Positions 1 through 11,718 of a stretch of DNA of 64,000 nt are shown piece after piece; the first letter of the stretch is position 1, and each line of letters opens with the position of its first letter. Location of the stretch: assembly GCA_007258455.2 (NCBI GenBank), contig VDFB02358134.1, positions 214,133,565 through 214,197,564 of the forward strand. Reading direction: 5' to 3'. The translations under genes were made by a program, and so were the position numbers. The notes under the pieces were generated by a model, which worked only from the letters and a program-made list of their open reading frames with translations, searched no databases and was not told the DNA's origin. Origin of the DNA: Sequoia sempervirens. Lineage: Eukaryota > Streptophyta > Pinopsida > Cupressales > Cupressaceae.

Positions 1-399
1 ACAGTTTGAACCGTTGGAAATGTCTCAAAGTCAAGAACGCGTGCTCCAAATCCACTACGCCAATTTTGGCATGTTTCGGGGTTGATCTGGGAGCTCTAAG
101 TGCCTCAAATCTAACTCGGAAGATTTTCAGGTGCAAATCTGGAAACTAAAACTGCAATATCTTTCAACCCAGGAATAGAAAATAAAAACCGTAAATTGGG
201 AATTTCATTATGACGAAAAGGGTATCCAAAAATGTAAAAACATCTAAAAACTAAGAAACTTGAAGTTTAACTATTTTTGGGTGATGCAAGATGTTACCTA
301 GATGCGAAGAACTGATAAAAGAGATGGATTATTAATGCAAAACTAATGAAATACACATTGTTTAAAAAAACATTGTGATATGCAAGAAGACATAAAAAG
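1..399. other. Anonymous non-coding sequence
   Basis: No reading frame, RNA gene or repeat could be supported here. It adjoins, and may be the 5'-leader continuation of, the minus-strand LTR relic that follows. Confidence 0.4.
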
Positions 400-1350
400 A
401 TGAATAGAAATACAAATAAAAAAGAACAGGAAAGCAAAACAGAAAGTGTGCACCTGGAAATGTGTTGAGGACTGGAATGAGGACTAGGAATGCTATTGAT
501 CCCAAAATTTTGACCTACTGGGACACTTACGCCATTCTGGATGACTTAGTCTCGGATCTGGAAAACTATTTTGAAGCCCATTTCAACCAAATGGGCATCT
601 GAATCTACAAAAGTTTCTCACAAACATGTACAGTGGGACTAAGTCACCATTGATGGAAACTTATTCCACTTTGTCTTTTCTAAAAACCCAAAAGTGGAAA
701 TGGAAGCTCTCGGTCTACACTTTCTACTCCTCTAGGTGTCTAGTTCTAAAACTCTAAATTTCAGCACTGTAAGTGACTTTTTACGGATATTTTGACCTGG
801 CCAACAAGGAGATGTATTCAACAAGTTTGCAATCTATCCTTCAATGATCTTCAAGGTACCTAAATTTGTAAGCACACAAAGAAAGAGAGAGAAATGTTGA
901 ATGTTAGAGCATGGGGGTTTGCCTTGGTCAAACCCCTTTTAGGTAATTAAACCAAACGAAGAAATAAGATGAAGCATGGACATGAGTTGAAGAAATTAGG
1001 AATTTTCTATGATGATGGATCTTGAATTTCTGCAGAAATAGATGAAGAATCTTCCCTTGAATGCCTTAGAAAGCTATCTTGATGACTTAAGATGCTAAAA
1101 CCCTAGCTTGCTTGACTTGAGATAGATAATGAATGATGAATGGATTGGTGGTGAAATGAGAGGAAAACCCCTATATTTATACATGATTATATAAAATTTC
1201 CCAAAAAATATCACATCGTAGGCCGACCTCAAGGTTTGGAAAATAATATCTCGCCAAAATTTTAAAATAATTATGAGTTTTGAGCCAAATGGGACTAAGT
1301 TTCCCCAAGTAGCGAATTGGTTCCACTTGAGCAATTTAAGTGGGTGTTAG
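400..1350 (-). repeat. LTR promoter/leader relic, minus strand (same family as 23.5-24.4 kb)
   Basis: Read on the minus strand, this stretch aligns by eye with the plus-strand block at 23.67-24.45 kb. Both have a motif of the form AGTGGAACnnATTCGC followed by TAGTCCCATTTGG or GAGTCCCATTTGG, then AAAATTTTGG, then GTCGGCCT, then a TATA-like box. Further on, both have GGGGTTTGACCAAG followed by a C-rich run. In this copy the TATA-like box lies near 1168-1182. The order fits the U3-TATA-R/U5 layout of a plant LTR promoter. No TG...CA ends, primer-binding site or target duplication could be fixed, so the boundaries are approximate. It is a diverged relic and no adjoining gag or pol is visible in the window. 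Confidence 0.4.
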
Positions 1351-3211
1351 GAATTAAAGTGTATTAAATGATGTTTAATGGGATTATTCTTAAAAATACA
1401 CTTAAGTGGGGTCTGTAAGTGCATAAAAGGTGTCATTTAAACATAAGAAAGGGTCAAATAATTGATGACAATCCTAGAAAAGCGTGAAAATTTGTTCCAA
1501 AACTTTACAACACTTTGAAATAAGGCTTGGTAAGTGGTTATTTGGGTGAATTATAATAAAAAGGTCCTAGAAAAGTGTGAAAGTGGGTTACAACACTTCA
1601 CAACACTTTTACAAGACATCATAGAATTCTTATCGATTCGCAAGGGTCCAAGACCTAATGTGAATGTGTTGACCACATTACAAAATTAAATCTAGGAAGA
1701 AAAAGGCCAACATCCATAAGAAAGACCCAAATGAGCATGAAAATGTCTAAGTATACATCTTTTTATTCTACACAATGAAAATTGGTAGATAAAATGTGGT
1801 GGTCTTTGAGGTTTTAAATGGCATAGTGGTTGATGTTCATTTATTGCACCCTTAGACATGTGTGTTTTGAGTTTGATACCTAGACATGGTGAGAGTATAA
1901 GGAGTTTATCTTGTGAGATCCATTGAGTTTCCAAGGATTGTGTACAAAGAGTATCTTATCCTTCTCTTGTTGGAAGCTTCAATGAGTAAGGCTAATCCTA
2001 GTGGGAGAGGATGTAACTCCCATAGTATTATATGCCTTGAATTTGATATTATTAACATTGTATCTCCAACTATGTATCATGGAATGCGTAGGCCATGATT
2101 ATGCATGTTGTACTGAATTTTTATTAGTGTTTGAAGTTGACTATTTTCTTTTATTGATAATGTTATGATTATTGATTATGCATTAATTAGTTTTTTTCCA
2201 ATTGAGATGTAGTTTTTGCTTTATATGGCATGTGTTGTGTAGAAATGGTCTTCCTATACATGTAAAAAAAAAAATTATTACATTAAGAGGCATCTATGGT
2301 GCTTTGATTAGTTCCTTGTGAGGTTTTGATGTATTCTATTATTTGTTATTTTATGTATTGAAGATGTGAGAGCCCTTATGCATAGAGGTTGTGTTTGGCA
2401 TAAAAATCATCTTGTATATAGTTAAATGCATGTGTTATTCTTTCTATGAATGTATTATCATTTTTTTATTCAACTTCCATCTTTATATATGAATTATAGA
2501 TGTAATTATTATAATAATCTTGACATCCTATATTTTACCTCTGTAGATATGTATGCATTTACATAGACATATTTTATTATTACTATATTTACATTCTAGA
2601 TGATTATTCATTATCTTATTATTGCATTTGAATGATGTGCACATTGAAAATGAGTTATTATAGATGAGATGATTATATGATCTATATGTTATTGCAATCC
2701 TTTGAAAAGTTGGAATTTCTAATCATGTTTTATATAGAAACCTTGTATATAAAAATTGTTAACCCATGTTTAGAGAGTCTTCTCACATTAGAACTTGGTT
2801 GATAAATGTTCACAATTTGGACATATTCCCAACTTTCCATTAGGAATGATCTTCCTTTACACAAAAATGACCAATTATTATTCTAGTCGATGGGGGGCTT
2901 GTACCTTCTAGTGAAACAACCATCATGTTAAGTATTTTCCCTTGTGTTTAGGTTTCATATTTGTTTTACTACACTATATTGGAGGTATTTTTCACCCTCA
3001 TATGACTCCATGTGTAATAAATTGATGGTTATTCTAACTAGTTAAGGTATGGTATCTCCTAGTTGTCCCAACTCTTGTATAGATTTCCCTTAGTGCAATG
3101 AGTTCCATTGAGTGTGTTTAGGGTGTCAATTCAAGGTAGATGATTCCCTCATCCTACTATTTAATTATGTTCATGAGGGAATATGATAAAAATTTAGGAC
3201 CTAATTATCAT
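1351..3211. other. AT-rich intergenic sequence
   Basis: I see no supportable gene. The few short open frames have no recognisable domain and no coding continuity. Composition is AT-rich with scattered homopolymers. Confidence 0.5.
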
Positions 3212-3215
3212 TATT

Positions 3216-4324
3216 GGGTGAAGCCATAATAGTGGTTTACAATTTGATGGAGGAAGGAAAATTGAGAAAAAATGACCCCATGGCAAAAAAATTGGTTTTA
3301 GGGGTTTGCATGAACCTACAAGTTCGACCAAACCATAAAGGGGTTCGACTGAACTAGGGTTCAAGCGAACCCATTAATTATTGGGCCCACATTTCCTGCC
3401 CAAAAAATAAAGGAAAAATGCATATTAATGGGGGTTCGAATGAACCAGGGTTCGAATGAACCCTGGTTCGCTAGAACCCCTGGGGGTTTGCTATAACCCC
3501 CCTGGTTCTAGCAAACCCCCCTTTTCCCTAATTTTTTAATTTGTTCACACAAAAAACCTAATTTTTTACGCTTTCAAGCTCCGGTTGAGGATGAAAATGG
3601 GGGAATAGTTAGAAACCAAACTTGGAATCAAGTAGCCTTCGGAACGAGCTATCCAATGAATATAATTTTAATATGTTTTGGTTTTATTATGTATTTGTTT
3701 TTTAGTTTTATTAAACATAGGTTTTTCATCGAAAATGAAGGTCTTTGTTCTTCACATGTGGAAAAATAGCAGATTATCAAAACAAAAAATTAAAAAATAT
3801 GAGTGCACCAGATATTGAAGTCCTTGATCCAACCAAAAAAAAAAATTGAATTTTGATTTATACAAAAAAAGTTATGCGTTATATGGTCGCGCTATGTCTA
3901 AATTGTCATTTGATTGACTTCGAAACTTGATTAAAGAAAAAATATTCAATAAAAAAATATCTAACCAAGTGGAAGCACTAGATATCCGAGTCACAAATTT
4001 AAATTCGAAATAATTGGAATTTTATCCTTCATGGAAAAAAGGTTATGCGTTATACGGTGTGCGTCACTTTTTAAAAATGTTGTGTTTTGAAAAATACCAG
4101 TTTTTGTAGGAGATGGAAAAATAAGTGCAATCTAATTTTAAAAAATTTGAAAAAAATATTTTTAGAATCTATAGACAAAATGTGACGAGACTCTAGTTTG
4201 CATCATCTCCAAATTCCTCATGGTTTAGCTGCTATAGGTGCCTGAATGTGAAGATTTAGTTAAAAATTAAAAATTCAGTGTCCAGTTTGGCCAAAAATTG
4301 TAAACCACTATTGTGGGATCACCC
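3216..4324. mobile_element. 1.1-kb non-autonomous element with terminal inverted repeats
   Basis: The left end (3216-3245) reads GGGTGAAGCCATAATAGTGG and continues TTTACAATTT. The right end (4295-4324) is its reverse complement with three mismatches in 30 positions. Both ends are flanked by TATT (3212-3215 and 4325-4328), a possible 4-bp target duplication, although such a short AT-rich match could be chance. Inside are a dense palindrome block (3431-3520) and two degenerate copies of an about 175-bp segment containing GTTATGCGTTATAYGG (near 3871 and 4041). No transposase frame is present, so it would be a MITE-like or internally deleted DNA transposon. The superfamily is not determined. Confidence 0.5.
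3431..3520. repeat. Palindrome cluster with GGTTCG/GAACC motifs
   Basis: A perfect hairpin spans 3442-3469, with 12-bp arms GAACCAGGGTTC and GAACCCTGGTTC around a GAAT loop. A second has 11-bp arms GGGGGTTTGCT (3482-3492) and AGCAAACCCCC (3510-3520). Related GGTTCG and GAACC units begin upstream, near 3330-3370. The cluster lies inside the TIR element and is GC-rich relative to its surroundings. Confidence 0.6.
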
Positions 4325-4328
4325 TATT

Positions 4329-7140
4329 CTATAGTTCCAATCGCTCACATGATCATTGTAGTTTCTTTATCACATGATTAGTAAGTCTTCTTATTGTGCA
4401 ACCTTACCTGGAGAAATATTTATGTATATTAGTGTTGTTTATTTATTATGTGACATTTTCCTTGACATGCAATGTGGGTATATTGGCATGCAATGTGACT
4501 AGTCAATGTCATAACTTGAATGTTGGATCCATTCTTGTGTTCTTTCAAAAAACTTATTTCATTAATATTTTTTTACTTGGATAATATCCTAGGTGTGAGG
4601 CTTGGAACATTGGATAGTACCTCACTTTTTCAATCTTAAGTGTACATTTAGCTTGTAAGTTATATGAACCACTTCAATATTAATATGTAAACCTTATAGT
4701 TATAGGTCCAAACTATAGAAAGGTTATGTTCTATATAGTTTTTCCACAAATATCTAGTGTGTTGCTATACCTAGTAGCACAATGTATTTTGGTAGGTTTG
4801 AAGCCATATTATCAATAGGGGAGATTTTATTGACTAGGAAATTCAAATGGGATTGAAGGGTAGTAGTTTAAGCATTGAAATAGAGAATTTGGATAAACTT
4901 AATAATTTAGAAATTTTTGAATATATAAACCCCTCATTAATCTATGTGTTTTTATAATGAAATATATTATAAATGAGAATGAACTTACAATAATGAACTT
5001 AGATAAAAAAATAAAAAAATGGGGATGCTTAATATGTTTGTAGAGTGAACTTGTGGTTGTAGATAAATTTAATGCTTAACATGAAATATTGGATGATTTC
5101 TCAACTAATATAGGTAGTATTGTTGGATAAATATCATAGAGATTTTATGAATGGTTGGGATCACTTGCACCTTCCCTCTTAGTAGGAGCAACTAGGATTC
5201 AAAGGAGAAGTTAAAAGACTGTAGCATAATGTACTATGTTGTAATTAGCATGTAGATAGTAATTGTGAAAATATTTTAATTTTGGAAGTATGATGATAAT
5301 GTGTCTAAACATATAATGATATTATAATTGGAAATAAATGAATCTATACAATTAAAAAAATTTGGTCAATTTTATAATTCTATAACATATTTTGTAATGC
5401 TTCCAACTCATGTGCATGTTTATATAGTAATTATTTTTGTCCTATTTTATTTTAATTTTAGTTAACATCATTTAAAAAATCCCTTATGATTAAATTAGGT
5501 ATTAAAATATCACTAATTTAATTTTATCCAAACTCTAAAAAATGAAAATAATCTATAAATATCCTTTTTTATTTTAAAATACGACAAATGACAATGACTA
5601 ATGTTGTAAGCTAATGTTTGATTGAAGATATAGGATAGGTTAAGTCCAAAAAAATCTATGGATAGGAAAACATTGTGAAGAATCATTTCAATAATAGTTT
5701 AGATTCAAACCTAGTTAGACCTCCATTTATTCTTTCATTTGCACACATATTAAAACTCAATAATGTTTGCTATAAAATAATTAAATAAAAAATAATTCAA
5801 AAATTAGTAAATAAAAACAGCATCTAGATTCCAAATTCATCAATCAACTTTTGTAACATTTATAATTTTAGTTCATCTCAATTATTTAATTCAACAAATA
5901 AATTAATAATTATATCTCTAAAATTTCCTCAACTTATCAAGAATAGCATAATAGTTTTAATATGGATATAACTAAATAAAATATTATCTTTTAAAAGGGG
6001 ATGTAGGCTATCTACATCTTGGACTAGGACATGTACTATGGCTTAGTCTATGGACTATAGTCACATGATGTGACCTAGTCTCTTTTGATTCAAATTTTAA
6101 AACTCAATCCTCAAAAGTCAAACCTTTTTGAAAGTAATAGTTGTCCCATTAGCCTACATGTGAAAAATTTGAATTTCGTAATCATGAATATTTCTTCTAA
6201 GGACACTCCTTGATTATTAGAATTTAAATAGTAACAAGAATCATCTAAAATACTTAGTCAATTGTAGAGAATACAAAGCTGAATTTAGTATTTATGCAAA
6301 ATATCTCTACATCAAACAACTGGGTTTGCATCCATACTATATGAGTGGCATGTCTTTAGCAATTAGTTGATCTTTAGGGACTAAAATACAATGAAGACAA
6401 GTCTACAACTCCTACTAGAAGACTATGTCACATTACTTGGACTAGTCTACATGTGATATGACCATCTAATGCTAGGATACATAATGTGATCCTATTTACA
6501 ACAACACACTTTACATAATTTGTCACATCACACTAATCATATTTTATTATGGTTAAAGGCAGAGTTTTGAATGAAAATTAACCCTTTTACATAGACCAAA
6601 ATAGATAAACCATTAGAACTCAGCAAAAAATAAAGATACAATTATAAAGACCGATAATTCTAAGACTGCATACCAACAACCACAACCACAACAAATCAAC
6701 ACATCACCTTGATCATTGTTTTCTCTCTCACAAATTAACAACAAAATTAAATCACTTTCATATTGAAAAATACACTTCTATTCTCTTCAACTACTCAATT
6801 ACTGTAATCTTAGTCAAACAATGTGCATGTACTCAAAGTTCTTTGGAGTGAATTACACCTTACATTGCTCGGTGCTTTAGGCCCCTTTAAGGTGAACGCC
6901 AATATCTAAAATCACTCTAAAGAAGTTTACTTTTACATTATCTTATAATACTTTAGCAAAACCCCACAAGCCATCACTTCTCTAATTCCTTCGTAGTCAT
7001 ATACACATCATTATTTTGTCGTTCTAGGGCGACCTGAAAGAGAAAATTATGGACTCTAATAATAGAACCCCTCTACCCTAAACATCGGATGATCCCAAAT
7101 AGGAGCAAAGCTAGAAATAAAATTAATGTTTTCATGGCCA
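4329..7140. other. AT-rich intergenic sequence
   Basis: No coding continuity, RNA gene or clear repeat was found. A few short imperfect palindromes occur (for example around 6060-6080) but they form no larger structure. Confidence 0.5.
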
Positions 7141-7141
7141 A

Positions 7142-7890
7142 ATGAATAGCATTGATGTCTATGTGCTAAGCCCAAATACCATAGGTTTTACATGTTGGCT
7201 GCTGAACATGTACATGGCAAAACAAAACAAACTGGAAGCATCTTGCAGTTTGGAGGAAGAACAGTTGTTGGGTACGGCCAAGACGATGGATTTTCATACC
7301 CATCTACCAACGTCGCCATTATCACACAGTCATTATGATTGGTATGGGAAAACAAGAAGAAAGAAATGGTGTAACGTATGTCTCAATGACATTCACCATC
7401 TCTCCCAAAGGAAACAATATTGGTAAATGTCATAATGGCAGCAACATGGATATAAGAGGACCTGTGATAATTCTAAGGTGTAAATTATTATTGATTGGTA
7501 TTTTGTTCAATATTTAAAAGGAATATTGATGAATCACTCACAGCATTGATAGGACAAGCATAAAAGTTGATGGATATAGGACGACTTATGATAGTCTTAA
7601 ACATTACTGTTGACTGTTTGATTGTTAAATTATTCAATATTTAAATAGAGAATTGATGAATCAATCGCAATACTGATGGGACAAGCATGACAAGCATAAC
7701 AGTTTATGGGCCTGAAATTCTGGGCTTCTCTGAGGTATCTTCTGGTACAGAACTTTTGACTGCGGAATCCTGCAACAAACATGGAAGTTGTGTTTGTGCC
7801 AAGAGTGCCCTAAGTCATATGCCTAGAGGTGTGGCGGTTAGTCCAACACAATTATGGGCCTCCAATATATTTTGTTTTCCCTATAGTTAG
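7142..7890 (+). pseudogene. Decayed gene relic, function not recognised
   Basis: Three separate frames carry protein-like segments in order. The first holds GGRTVVGYGQDDGFSYPSTN (about 7252-7320). The next holds NGVTYVSMTFTISPKGNN (about 7357-7420). The last begins ITVYGPEILGFSE and ends near PRGVAVSPTQLW (about 7697-7860). Frame changes and stops separate them. An about 120-bp stretch between the last two segments contains two similar copies of a segment ending GGACAAGCAT (7549-7561 and 7677-7689), perhaps a duplicated intron piece. The general pattern vaguely recalls small beta-barrel proteins of the dirigent or allene-oxide-cyclase type, but no diagnostic motif is intact and I do not assign a function. 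It could be chance. Confidence 0.25.
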
Positions 7891-10265
7891 TGACGCTCAG
7901 CAGAACAAGTAGAAAAATCTGGGTAACATACTACTTCCACAGATTCCATCCTCACATAATGATTTTTGCTTAGGTAACGACTCTTCTAATTCAACATCCA
8001 CCACACAATATGTACTAAATAAATAAATCTGTGAACCCAAAAAAATTGTGCCAGTTGACTTTTATTAGAAGAAAAGGTGAGTTAGAGGATACTTAAAATC
8101 CAATTTCACATTATGATTGTATATGTTGGTTATTTCAACTGATTGTCTAATTATCTCTAAAGATAAGTCAAATATTATAATCAAGACTATTAGATCAATG
8201 GCCAACGAACAAGGGATAGCTAAAGAACTATCCACCTCTGAATTTCAGGCTCTGCAGGATCTAGAGAGGTCACCCAATTACACTGAACATGAATATTAAT
8301 TACAACTATATCAGTGTCTAGCAGATTGACTTCATAAAAATGAAAAAGCATTTATATGTTTACAAGCTTGAAGAGAAAAGTCCTTGTTATCTTTGAAACC
8401 CTAGTATGAAGCATAAAAAAAATTATAAATAAATTGCGAGAAATGACTTTTGGATTTGATTTTGAGTTTGAAAATTGTTTTTGAGACTAACGGAAATTCA
8501 TTCAAAATGGATTGGTGCCTAAGGTTATGGGGTTGTAATGCTACATAATCTCACAGCATACTTTCTAAACATATTTGCTGGTCATTTAATCACTATTACT
8601 TTATAACAATGAGACCTACTACTAGTTTACAATACAACTCTTCCTACAAATCCATTTATAATGAAAACTCTCACCATTTTCAAGAAAGAATATATAATAT
8701 TCCTTGAACAAATAGTAATTAATAAAAACAATTCATAACAAAAAATGTGTATAAAGAAACCTACAATCCTTAATTCCATTATTCATAAAACATTTCACTA
8801 TAAAATGTAGACAATTAGCAATGAAGCATATATTTATATAAGATTCACTCAAAATACAACAATGTCTTCATGGAAGATTTGCAGGCACATAACTCTATTT
8901 CCCCAAATAGATTATGAAATCTTCTACAACCCACCCCTTTTACAACTTTTTGAAATCTCAGAACCCCTTCCAAATGAATGGAAGATACATTTTAAAGAGG
9001 ATGAGAAAACTCAAATTAAATCTCACAATGACACTTGGCACAATAATTTTTCTTTGATTTACAATTGATTGGCACCTTTATGCTTTATTTTTCCTCTTAT
9101 TTGTTACTGAAATTTGCTTTTTGCCCTTTCTTTGGATTTTCGTACAATTTTTTTAATTGGATGTAAGAACTTATTTATTGTTGTATTTCACCTTTGCCAA
9201 AAAATCTATCAACTTCGAGTACAAACCCATTTCATTAACAGTTAAAATTTATACTCAACTTGCATTTTAAGTTTTAACTAAGGATTTTGATTGTTAAACA
9301 CTAAAATTCCTTTATGGGATTAATTTGACATTTTGTCAAACACTTTACTAGTAACCCCTCTATGTATAAAATTTTCATCCACTTGCTTTGATTTGCATTT
9401 CAACTATGAGAACCCTGCCTCGAGATCACTATTTGCATTCTTTGAAACACATATTATCACCAAAATTCCCATGGGTGATTTTAAAACCCTCAAAGGCATT
9501 TGATATAGTGTATGGGTATTTATATTAAGCTACAATGGAGTCCAAATCATTTGCAAGTTATTAGAAAAGTGTTAGGTCATTTTTTAATGTTCTAGCACTT
9601 AGAAAATCAATCAAACACTATGAAAGAGTGTAGAAGAGCTGTGATAAAAGTTGTTGGGTTGTTTTGGACACTATTGACCATTTAAAATCATTCAAATAGT
9701 ATTAAAACCATTGTTCAAGTGTTGGATTTGATTGCTGGATCATTTTTATTATTTCTGATATTTGAAAAATGTCCAAAACGTTGTTTGGGCATGAACAATG
9801 TTGCTTTTTAGACATGAAAATAGAATTTTTGACACTTTAAAACCTTAAAAAAAAAATTCCATAGACACCCTCCAAGTGAGTGAATCTTTGTTGCAACATT
9901 GGCTAAAGGTTTATTGCTTGTTTAGAGGGGAAGGATGGTATCAAAATGATGCTGCACTTGGTGAACAGTAATAGAAAACTTAGAAACAAAGGTTGCACAT
10001 GAAGAACCAAGACTGCAATTTAGCACCAAAATATTGTCCAACTCAGCAAAAGAATAGCCAATAACATTCATATCAAAGCCCCTCAATATAGCACACCTTT
10101 ATTTTAGGTTTCTCTTATGAATTAGAGATAAAGTGCTTTCTTTACATGTGGAAAAGATGAATATATGCATCCACCTTAGTAAACATTACTGGTCAGTGTT
10201 ATAAAGGAAAATCATTCATTAAGAGAAGTAAATAAATATTGTTGGGTTGCACATTCCAAGTCATC
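7891..10265. other. AT-rich intergenic sequence
   Basis: No supportable gene is seen. Short open frames at 8117-8299 and 8862-9068 have no recognised domain and no codon-level conservation that can be judged here. This stretch ends directly at the copia insertion site. Confidence 0.5.
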
Positions 10266-10270
10266 GAAGG

Positions 10271-10592
10271 TGTTAGAATATTTTGGTAATTTCTATCAGC
10301 TGTAGGTTAATTTTTTATTTTTATTTTTATGTTGGTTAGGGTTGGATAAATTCTGGAAGCTTAGGGTTAGGTAAATTCTAGAAACTTATTTTATGTCGGC
10401 CAAGGTAAAATAATAAAAATAATAAGTCGGCCTATATTCTAGATTTTTCTAAATGTATCTAAAGTCCATTAGATAAAGAACCTATGTAAATATTTTTTAC
10501 TCAAGCAATGTGAATGAAGCATTGGGTTATTGTGCAGCAGCACAAATATTTTATTTTTTTCTGTATAATTTCTTTGCCTTTGCCGGCTATCA
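10271..10592 (+). repeat. 5' LTR of copia element
   Basis: It starts TGTTAGAATATTTTGG and ends GGCTATCA, with canonical TG...CA ends. It is the same length as the 3' LTR (322 bp) with 13 mismatches and no indel. The ATAAAGAACC segment near 10475 could serve as a weak TATA region; the 3' LTR has TATATAAAG at the same place. Confidence 0.95.
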
Positions 10593-10595
10593 GAG

Positions 10596-10608
10596 TGGTA
10601 TCAAAGCC
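10596..10608 (+). other. Primer-binding site (initiator Met tRNA type)
   Basis: TGGTATCAAAGCC begins 3 nt after the LTR. It matches the usual plant PBS for initiator methionine tRNA (TGGTATCAGAGCC) with one change. Confidence 0.85.
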
Positions 10609-10812
10609 AAGTTAAGAAGTAGGAAAAAGAGAAAATTTGAGGAGAGCAGATTTGAGGATTGTTGAAGTTTCATGTTTATTTTTGGTGAGCAGAATGTTGC
10701 CTATTAGTCAATCAATTGAGTAAGCTGCAGTTTTATTATATATCATAGTTTTATTGATAGCAGATTATTCATAAAGAAAGAAATTTAGGGTTTACATATA
10801 CTATTTTAAAAT

Positions 10813-11718
10813 ATGGCATCAAGTAGTGTGCAAACTCAAATTCCAATATTTTCTGGTAAAAATTATGATACTTGGTCATACAGAATAAAATTAATATTTA
10901 ATTTTGAAGATTTATCAGAAATAGTTGAAAATGGTTATACAAGACCGCAGGATGAGTCTACTTTGAGCACTAATGCAAAAAATAAGTTGAGTGAAAAAGG
11001 AAAAAGAATAAAAGGGCTTTGTAGATAATTGGACAAGGATTGGATGATTCGGTCATTGGAAGGATTAAGCCAGCCACTACAACCAAGCAAGCATGGGATA
11101 TTCTGGAAACAACATATCAAGGTACAAGTAAGGTAAAACTTGCCAGATTGCAAGGACTCGGGAAAGATTTTGAAAACTTGCAAATGAGTGATTCTAATTC
11201 AATAGATCAATTTGAAAATTGTGTTATGAATTTGGTTAATCAAATAACGATGAATGGTGATGAACTAATAGATCAAAAGGTTGTAGAAAAGATCTTAAGA
11301 AGTTTTCCTACTAAATTTGATACTATTGTTGTGCCAATTAAGGAAACTAAGGATTTGTCAACATATTCAATAGATGAGTTGTTTGGTACTTTGAAAAATT
11401 ATGAGTTGAGATTGAACATGATTAATAATACCTCATTGGAGAGTGCATTCAAAGCACAAATGACATTTGGCAGAGGCAGAGGAAGAGGAAATCTAGGATT
11501 CAGAGGAAGAGAAAGAGGAAGAAGCAATTTTGAAAGAGAAGAAAGGAAGAGTCCAGATCTAGGAGGATGGAGAAATCAAAGTTTCAATTCAAGGGGATGC
11601 AATAACAATCAAGCATCACAAAGGTATGACAAAACGAATGTTCAATGTTACTATTGCAAGAAGTATGGTCATATTGCAAATGAATGTCGAAAGAAGCAAG
11701 CTGATATGGGAAAGTAAA
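10813..11718 (+). pseudogene. Copia gag (UBN2-type capsid and zinc knuckle), disrupted
   Basis: The start at 10813 gives MASSSVQTQIPIFSGKNYD, a typical copia Gag N-terminus. A frameshift in the A-rich run around 10990-11010 moves the reading frame, and a TAG at 11022-11024 interrupts the restored frame. Downstream, the UBN2-like capsid continues through the ILRSFPTKFDTIV region. An Arg/Gly-rich linker (about 11470-11560) precedes a CCHC zinc knuckle, CYYCKKYGHIANEC (about 11645-11690), which binds the RNA genome during packaging. Gag and Pol appear to have been one reading frame, as usual for copia, broken by TAA at about 11716. Not functional as it stands. Confidence 0.85.
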
